This document shows positions 57,912 through 64,000 of a stretch of DNA of 64,000 nucleotides, piece by piece. Location of the stretch: contig QAOA01004326.1 in assembly GCA_003255065.1 (NCBI GenBank), forward strand, positions 214,980 through 278,979. The letters are read 5' to 3'. A program made the translations under genes and the position numbers. The notes beneath the pieces are model-generated. The model saw nothing but the letters and a program-made list of their open reading frames with translations. It searched no databases and was not told the DNA's origin. This stretch comes from Cercis canadensis. Its lineage: Eukaryota; Streptophyta; Magnoliopsida; Fabales; Fabaceae. Each line of letters begins with the position of its first letter. The stretch's first letter is position 1.

Positions 57912-60290
57912 CATATTTTTTCATTGTCTCCCCTGATCCCAGTTCGAATTCAAAGTTGGCTGTTTTTCTGCTTCATCAGGCCTATTGACTTTTCTCTAGC
58001 AGCAATCAATGTTTGTTTTTACAACCTGAACTACAAGGCTCCATTTGGCATGATTTTCATTTTGTTAGAATCATGAAACATGTATCTTTCTTGTGACAAA
58101 ATATCAAAGCAAAATTCCATCTCCCCTATTCCCCATGTTTATTGGATTAATGGAATAATTTGAAGTTGTGTTTTCTGTTTGATGTTGGGAATCTGCATTT
58201 TGAGTTCTTACTGCTAGAAATTTTATTAAAGTTGAGGAGTGATATATCCCATGTTTGGTAGGCTTGATCCCTAGGCAAAGTGGTTGCAAATTTTCAGTGT
58301 GACAGGTAGCATGGTGGATGCTCTTTTCTGGTTTGGTTTTCTGCATTTTTTTTTTTAGCCTTTTTTTGGGCTATTTTCTATACTATGTTGGGTATTGTTT
58401 GAGTATTAATCAATGACTATTTTTGCACTATTTGAGCTGTTTTGGTTTTGCTTTAAAATGAATGGGTTATTTGTTCAACATGAAAGTGTCACTATTAGAG
58501 AAACAAATACCTCAATGTTTTAATGAGAATTGACACTTTTGGAGAGCTGAATTGCTTGTTGATTAGGCTCAGTGGTTCGCTGTTTTGATTCAAATAAAGG
58601 CTGTTGAAGCTGTGGTTTTGTAGTTGAACCATGATTATGGAATTGTGGTCATGGTTCATCAAAAATCATGTCTTTTTTCTTTAATTTTCGGGTCTGTCAG
58701 TCAGCACTGGCAGTATTCGGTTCTTTAAGCAGAGCTACAAAGCTTCAATTTGAGTGTTTCTTGTTTCATTAGAACCGTAAGATACATGTCATTGTTGGGT
58801 ATAATTTTCAGATTTTTTCATTGTCTCCCCTGCTCCCAGTTCGAATTCAAAGTTGGCTTTTTTTCTGCTTCATCAAGCCTGTTGATTTTTCTCTGGCAGC
58901 AGTCAATGTTTGTTTTTACAACCTAAGCTACAAGGCTCCATTTGGCATGATTTTCATTTCGTTAGAATCATGAAACATGTATCTTTCTTGTGTCAAAATA
59001 TCAAAGCAAAATTCCATCTCCCCTGTTCCCCATGTTTATTTAAATTTCATCACTGTTTTCTGCACTGTCATATTTTGGACATTTATCACTTGTTTGCTTC
59101 TACCTTGAGCTAGGGACATTCAAATTGCATGCTGTCAAATGCACTAGAATCATAGCACCCATAGCTTTGCTTTTATATAAACCTTTTTCATGAATTCGGT
59201 GATACTCATTTCTAAAATTTGATATGAAATTGCATCATGTTTGGGTTTATTTTGGTTTCTCATATCTCTCTCTTGTCTAATTTTCCAAATATGGTTTCCT
59301 TGCTATTTATGTAAGTGAATAGGACATGTATATTCTTCTCTTGTAAAAGATTTGAATTGTTGATTATTTGTTTTGATTTTCATGAATATATTTGGCTAAC
59401 CCGTGTTTTCCTTTGAGTATTCTCTTCACATGTTTGATTTATGGTTGGAGACTTTGACAGGTGAAAGAATGAGAAATAAGGAAATTTATCAAAGCGTTTG
59501 TTTCATTTTATGTTTTTTTCCCCATTTGAATTTTGAATATTGTACACCCCTCTCCCCATTCTTGAATAGTATTATAATTTGTAAAGTCATACATTTGCAT
59601 AACATTTAGCGATTATGGTTAGGGTTTACAAAAATCCATAGGCCCTTTGTCTATCATGGAATGATAAGACTAACTTGGTCCTATATGGGATGAGTCTCTT
59701 TTATCTGACCTAGACAAAGATAAGTGTCACCCCGACGGGCACAATATGTGACGAACGGGTGAAAGGATTTTGAACCCTTTAGAAGTCATGCATGTCATAT
59801 TTATTTTCTGCCTTTGATTAGTGAATGTAACTTTTTTTTTTTAAGAATAAATAAAGTACATTTTTTGCCATATTTTGTCTTATTCTTTGCATAGTTAATT
59901 TAGGGTAACTGTCTCTAGATAGATGCTGTGGGGTGCCGAACACCTTTCCCACGCGTACACAGACTCCCGAACTAATCTTTGGTATGCAGATATTTAAAAA
60001 TAATANTTTTTAAGAATAAATAAAGTACATTTTTTGCCATATTTTGTCTTATTCTTTGCATAGTTAATTTAGGGTAACTGTCTCTAGATGGATGCTGTGG
60101 GGTGCCGAACACCTTTCCCACGCATACACAGACTCCCGAACTAATCTTTGGTATGCAGATATTTAAAAATAATAAAATAGGAAGGTTTCCAATTGTACCC
60201 TATTTTCTAAAATAATTGGTGGCGACTCCTATTTTTCTTAAATTCGGTCAACCATTCGCGTTGCAGCTACCCCTTGGGTACGTTGTGACA
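57912..60290 (+). mobile_element. LTR of the long-LTR group (left end lost at a gap)
   Basis: Ends gggtacgttgtgaca as the Tat-like LTRs do, and shares gattatggttagggtttacaaaa, ctagacaaagataagtg and cactttgtggtgccgaacacc-type landmarks with them. It starts at N 57911. It contains at least four 42-bp box pairs (58025, 58729, 58922, 59104 as starts). A 220-bp block (57914-58135) is repeated at 58814-59035. An N at 60006 lies at the junction of a 167-bp duplication (59839-60005 and 60007-60175), a probable assembly artefact. No coding region follows, so it is a solo or truncated LTR. Confidence 0.75.
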
Positions 60291-63200
60291 TTAGGATGTC
60301 TTTGATTCTTTCAAATATATTGCTCCATTCAGTTTTGAGGGAAATATGTTCACGAATTCCACACTTGTTTATATAAAGCACAATTTATAATGGCACGAAT
60401 CTATTATAGTCATGTAAGTTGAATCTTTGACCAAATAATATTATTATGTATGATTCCAAGTACTATATTTATTATGTGTCCTTCTAAAGCTGGAATAAAC
60501 CTTCTATAGCTACTATGTAGTCAATAATTCGTGATATATTATTTATGCATGGATACTACGTGTCGTCCTTGTTTTATACTACCCTTGCTTATGCATGGAA
60601 AGTGTAACCCTATTTTTTTTTAATCCTTACGTTAAACAATATAGTAGAAAAACAATAATTAAGATTTTGGTGAATGTAAATATTTAATTACATCAATTCC
60701 AGTTCTTGCCAATCAAGCAATCCATTACTTTCCTTAATTTATTGTTTAACATTTTTTTTGTTTTAAATTAATAAGGCACATAATTGTTTCTAATGTAAAT
60801 TAGTAATTGATGAAATTGATTCCTTCAAATATATTGCTCCATTAAATATTTACTTACATCAATTCCGGTTCTTGCCAATCAAGCAATGCATTACGGCATC
60901 AATTTTTAGAAACTATTTTTTTGTTTTAAATTAATAAGGCGCATAACTATGCAATAATGTAAATTACTAATTGATGAAATTGATTCCTTCAAATATATTG
61001 CTCCATTCAAATATATCATGAGATATGTTCACAGATTCCAAGCTTGTTAATTAAGGAAAATTTATAAAGGCACAAATCAATTATAATAATGTAAGTTGAA
61101 TCTTTGACCAAATAATATTATTATTTATGTTGGACAGTCATATATTTAGTCATCAAATATCGTAGTACTCAAATTCTAAATATATGTCAGTACTCAAACC
61201 CAATTTTTTTAATCTTTTATTTAGAAAATATAGTAGGAAAACAAATATTAGGATTTCGGTGAATGTCTTTGATTCCTTCAAATATATTGCTCCATTCAGT
61301 TTTGAGGGAGATATGTTCATGGATTCCAAACTTGATTTTGAAGCACAATTTATAATGGCACAAATCTATTATAATCATGTAAGTTGAATCTTTGACCAAA
61401 TAATATTATTATGTATGATTCCAAGTAGTATATTTATTATGTCTCCTTCTAAAGCTGGAATAAACCTTCTAAAGCTACCACGTGTCAATAATTCGTGATA
61501 TATTATTTATGCATGGATACTACGTGTCCTCCTTGTCTTATACTACCCTTGCTTATGCATGGAAAGTGTAACCCTATTTTTTTTTAATCCTTACGTTAAA
61601 CAATATAGTAGAAAAACAATAATTAAGATTTCGGTGAATGTAAATATTTAATTACATCAATTCCAGTTCTTGCCAATCAAGCAATCCATTACTTTCCTTA
61701 ATTTATTGTTTAACATTTTTTTGTTTTAAATTAATAAGGCACATAACTGTTTCTAATATAAATTACTAATTGACGAAATTGATTCCTTCAAATATATTGC
61801 TCCATTAAATATTTACTTACATCAATTCCGGTTCTTGCCAATCAAGCAATGCATTATAGCAGCAATTTTTAGAAATTATTTTTTTGTTTTAAATTAATAA
61901 GGCGCATAACTATGCAATAATGTAAATTACTAATTGATGAAATTGATTCCTTCAAATATATTGCTCCATTCAAATATATCATGAGATATGTTCACAGATT
62001 CCAAGCTTGTTAATTAAGGAAAATTTATAATTGCACAACTCAATTATAATAATGTAAGTTGAATCTTTGACCAAATAATATTATTATTTATGTTGGACAG
62101 TAGTATATTTAGTCATGAAATAGCGTAGTACTCAAATTCTAAATATATGTTAGTACTCAAACCCAATTCTTTTAATCCTTTATTTAGAAAATATAGTAGG
62201 AAAACAAATATTAGGATTTCGGTGAATGTAAATATTAGGATGTCTTTGATTCTTTCAAATATATTGCTCCATTCAGTTTTGAGGGAGATATGTTCACGGA
62301 TTCCACACTTGTTTATGAAACACAATTTATAATGGCACAAATCAATTATAATCATGTAAGTTGAATCTTTGACTAAATAATATTATTATGTATGATTCCA
62401 AGTAGTATATTTATTATGTGTCCTTCTAAAGCTACTACGTGTCAATAATTCATGATATATTATTTATGCATGGATACTATGCGTCCTCCTTGTTTTATAC
62501 TACCCTTGCTTATGCATGGAAAGTGTAACCCTATTTTTTTTAATCCTTACATTAAACAATATAGTAGAATAATAATAATTAGGATTTCAGTGAATGTAAA
62601 TATTTAATTACATCAATTCCAGTTCTTGCCAATCAAGCAATCCATTACTTTCCTTAATTTATTGTTTAACATTTTTTTGTTTTAAATTAATAAGGCACAT
62701 AACTGTTTCTAATATAAATTACTAATTGATGAAATTGATTCCTTCAAATATATTGCTCCATTAAATATTTAATTACATCAATTCCGATTCTTGCCAATCA
62801 AGCAATGCATTACAGCAGCAATTTTTAGAAACTATTTTTTGTTTTAAATTAATAAGGCGCATAACTACGCAATAATGTAAATTACAAATTGATGAAATTG
62901 ATTCCTTCAAATATATTGCTCCATTCAAATATATCATGAGATATGTTCACAGATTCCAAGCTTGTTAATTAAAGAAAATTTATAATGGCACAAATCAATT
63001 ATAATATTGTAAGCTGAATCTTTGACCAAATAATATTATTATTTATGTTGGACAGTAGTATGTTTAGTCATGAAATGGCGTAGTACTCAAATTCTAAATA
63101 TATATTTAGTACTCAAACCGAATTCTTTTAATCCTTTATTTAGAAAATATAGTAGGAAAACAAATATTAGGATTTCGGTGAATGTAAATATTAGGATGTC

Positions 63201-64000
63201 TTTGATTCCTTCAAATATATTGCTCCATTCATTTTTGAGGGAGATATGTTCACGGATTCGACACTTGTTTATGAAACACAATTTATAATGGCACAAATCA
63301 ATTATAATCATGTAAGTTGAATCTTTGACTAAATAATATTATTATGTATGATTCCAAGTAGTATATTTATTATGTGTCCTTCTAAAGCTGGAATAAACCT
63401 TCTAAAGCTACTACGTGTCAATAATTCATGATATATTATTTATGCATGGATACTACGTGTCCTCCTTGTTTTATACTACCCTTGCTTATGCATGGAAAGT
63501 GTAACCCTATTTTTTTTAATCCTTACATTAAACAATATAGTAGAATAACAATAATTAAGATTTCGGTGAATGTAAATATTTAATTACGTCAATTCCAGTT
63601 CTTGCCCATCAAGCAATCCATTACTTTCCTTAATTTATTGTTTAACATTTTTTTGTTTTAAATTAATAAGGCACATAACTGTTTCTAATATAAATTACTA
63701 ATTGATGAAATTGATTCCTTCAAATATATTGCTCCATTCAAATATATCATGAGATATGTTCACAGATTCCAAGCTTGTTAATTAAGGAAAATTTATAATG
63801 GCACAAATCAATTATAATAATGTAAGTTGAATCTTTGACCAAATAATATTATTATTTATGTTGGACAGTAGTATGTTTAGTCATGAAATATCGTGGTGCT
63901 CAAATTCTAAATATATGTTAGTACTCAAACCCAATTCTTTTAATCCTTTATTTAGAAACTAGAGTAGGAAAACAAATATTAGGATTTCAGAGAATGTAAA
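60291..64000. repeat. tandem array of about 960-bp units, at least 3.8 copies
   Basis: The anchor gtctttgatt begins at 60298, 61265, 62242 and 63198, giving units of 967, 977 and 956 bp; the fourth runs past the window end. Each unit is built of paired sub-blocks: two about 165-bp blocks starting ccttcaaatatattgctccatt, two blocks with ttgccaatcaagcaat..ttttgttttaaattaataaggc, and two with aatatagtag..aaaacaa. Units are near-identical by eye. Unit 4 lacks the 163-bp stretch 62737-62899 of unit 3. Short open frames at 61184, 62147 and 63070 repeat with the units and are not genes. Confidence 0.9.

Noticed and set aside
61184..63311. Similar small open frames recurring about every 960 bp
   Set aside because: They repeat because the DNA is a tandem array; frames differ in length between units and no domain is seen.
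60291..64000. Tandem units considered as a CRISPR array
   Set aside because: Units are about 960 bp, lack short palindromic repeats with unique spacers, and the genome is a plant.

Overview
The window is nuclear DNA from a flowering plant, almost certainly a eudicot. The host traces are a CC-NB-ARC-LRR resistance gene, a plastid FtsH-like gene fragment with a plant-type intron, and a plant-type RPA1-like gene. The rest is plant LTR retrotransposons (chromovirus, Tat-lineage Ty3/gypsy, Ty1/copia), hAT-like elements and a plant pararetrovirus relic. Species cannot be fixed by eye; a woody eudicot such as grapevine would fit, but that is a guess. I see no intact host gene and no CRISPR, rRNA or tRNA gene.

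Layout. 1-2.8 kb: AT-rich DNA with an hAT-like element carrying an 8-bp target duplication. 2.8-35.0 kb: one CC-NB-ARC-LRR gene on the + strand, cut into three pieces by two retrotransposons. The first is a 5.5-kb chromovirus (3457-10417, minus strand) that has a solo LTR inside one of its LTRs. The second is a 5-kb Ty1/copia element (10897-33344, minus). That copia element was hit by a large Tat-like Ty3/gypsy element (12797-29238, plus), whose left LTR holds an hAT-like element (15181-16032), which holds an LTR fragment. Target-site duplications mark each main step, and the host reading frame rejoins across both insertions. 35.3 to about 39.5 kb: the 5' part of another long-LTR element on the minus strand. 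39.5-43.2 kb: AT-rich DNA with degenerate tandem repeats. 43.2-44.6 kb: an LTR related to the solo LTR at 8.65 kb. 44.6-48.0 kb: a broken endogenous pararetrovirus (Caulimoviridae-type) on the minus strand, with protease, partial reverse transcriptase, a downstream ORF, a TATA box and a tRNA-Met primer site in viral order. 48.0-52.3 kb: a second Tat-like element, its reverse transcriptase split by a solo LTR. 52.4-53.1 kb: an FtsH-like gene fragment. 54.7-57.1 kb: an RPA1-like pseudogene on the minus strand, flanked by 130-bp direct repeats. 57.9-60.3 kb: another LTR of the long-LTR group. 60.3-64 kb: a tandem array of roughly 960-bp units that runs off the window.

Two points matter for reuse. 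First, most single N characters sit exactly between a sequence and a near copy of it (26579, 27908, 32137, 40683, 41960, 47336, 50470, 53678, 60006). These look like unmerged contig overlaps, so the duplications there are probably assembly artefacts. Second, the LTRs of several families share a module in which an ACTTGAGTT-like box lies exactly 42 bp before a GGAAAGCT or AGAACCCT/AGAATCAT box. I know no published name for it, and it is the strongest unexplained pattern here.
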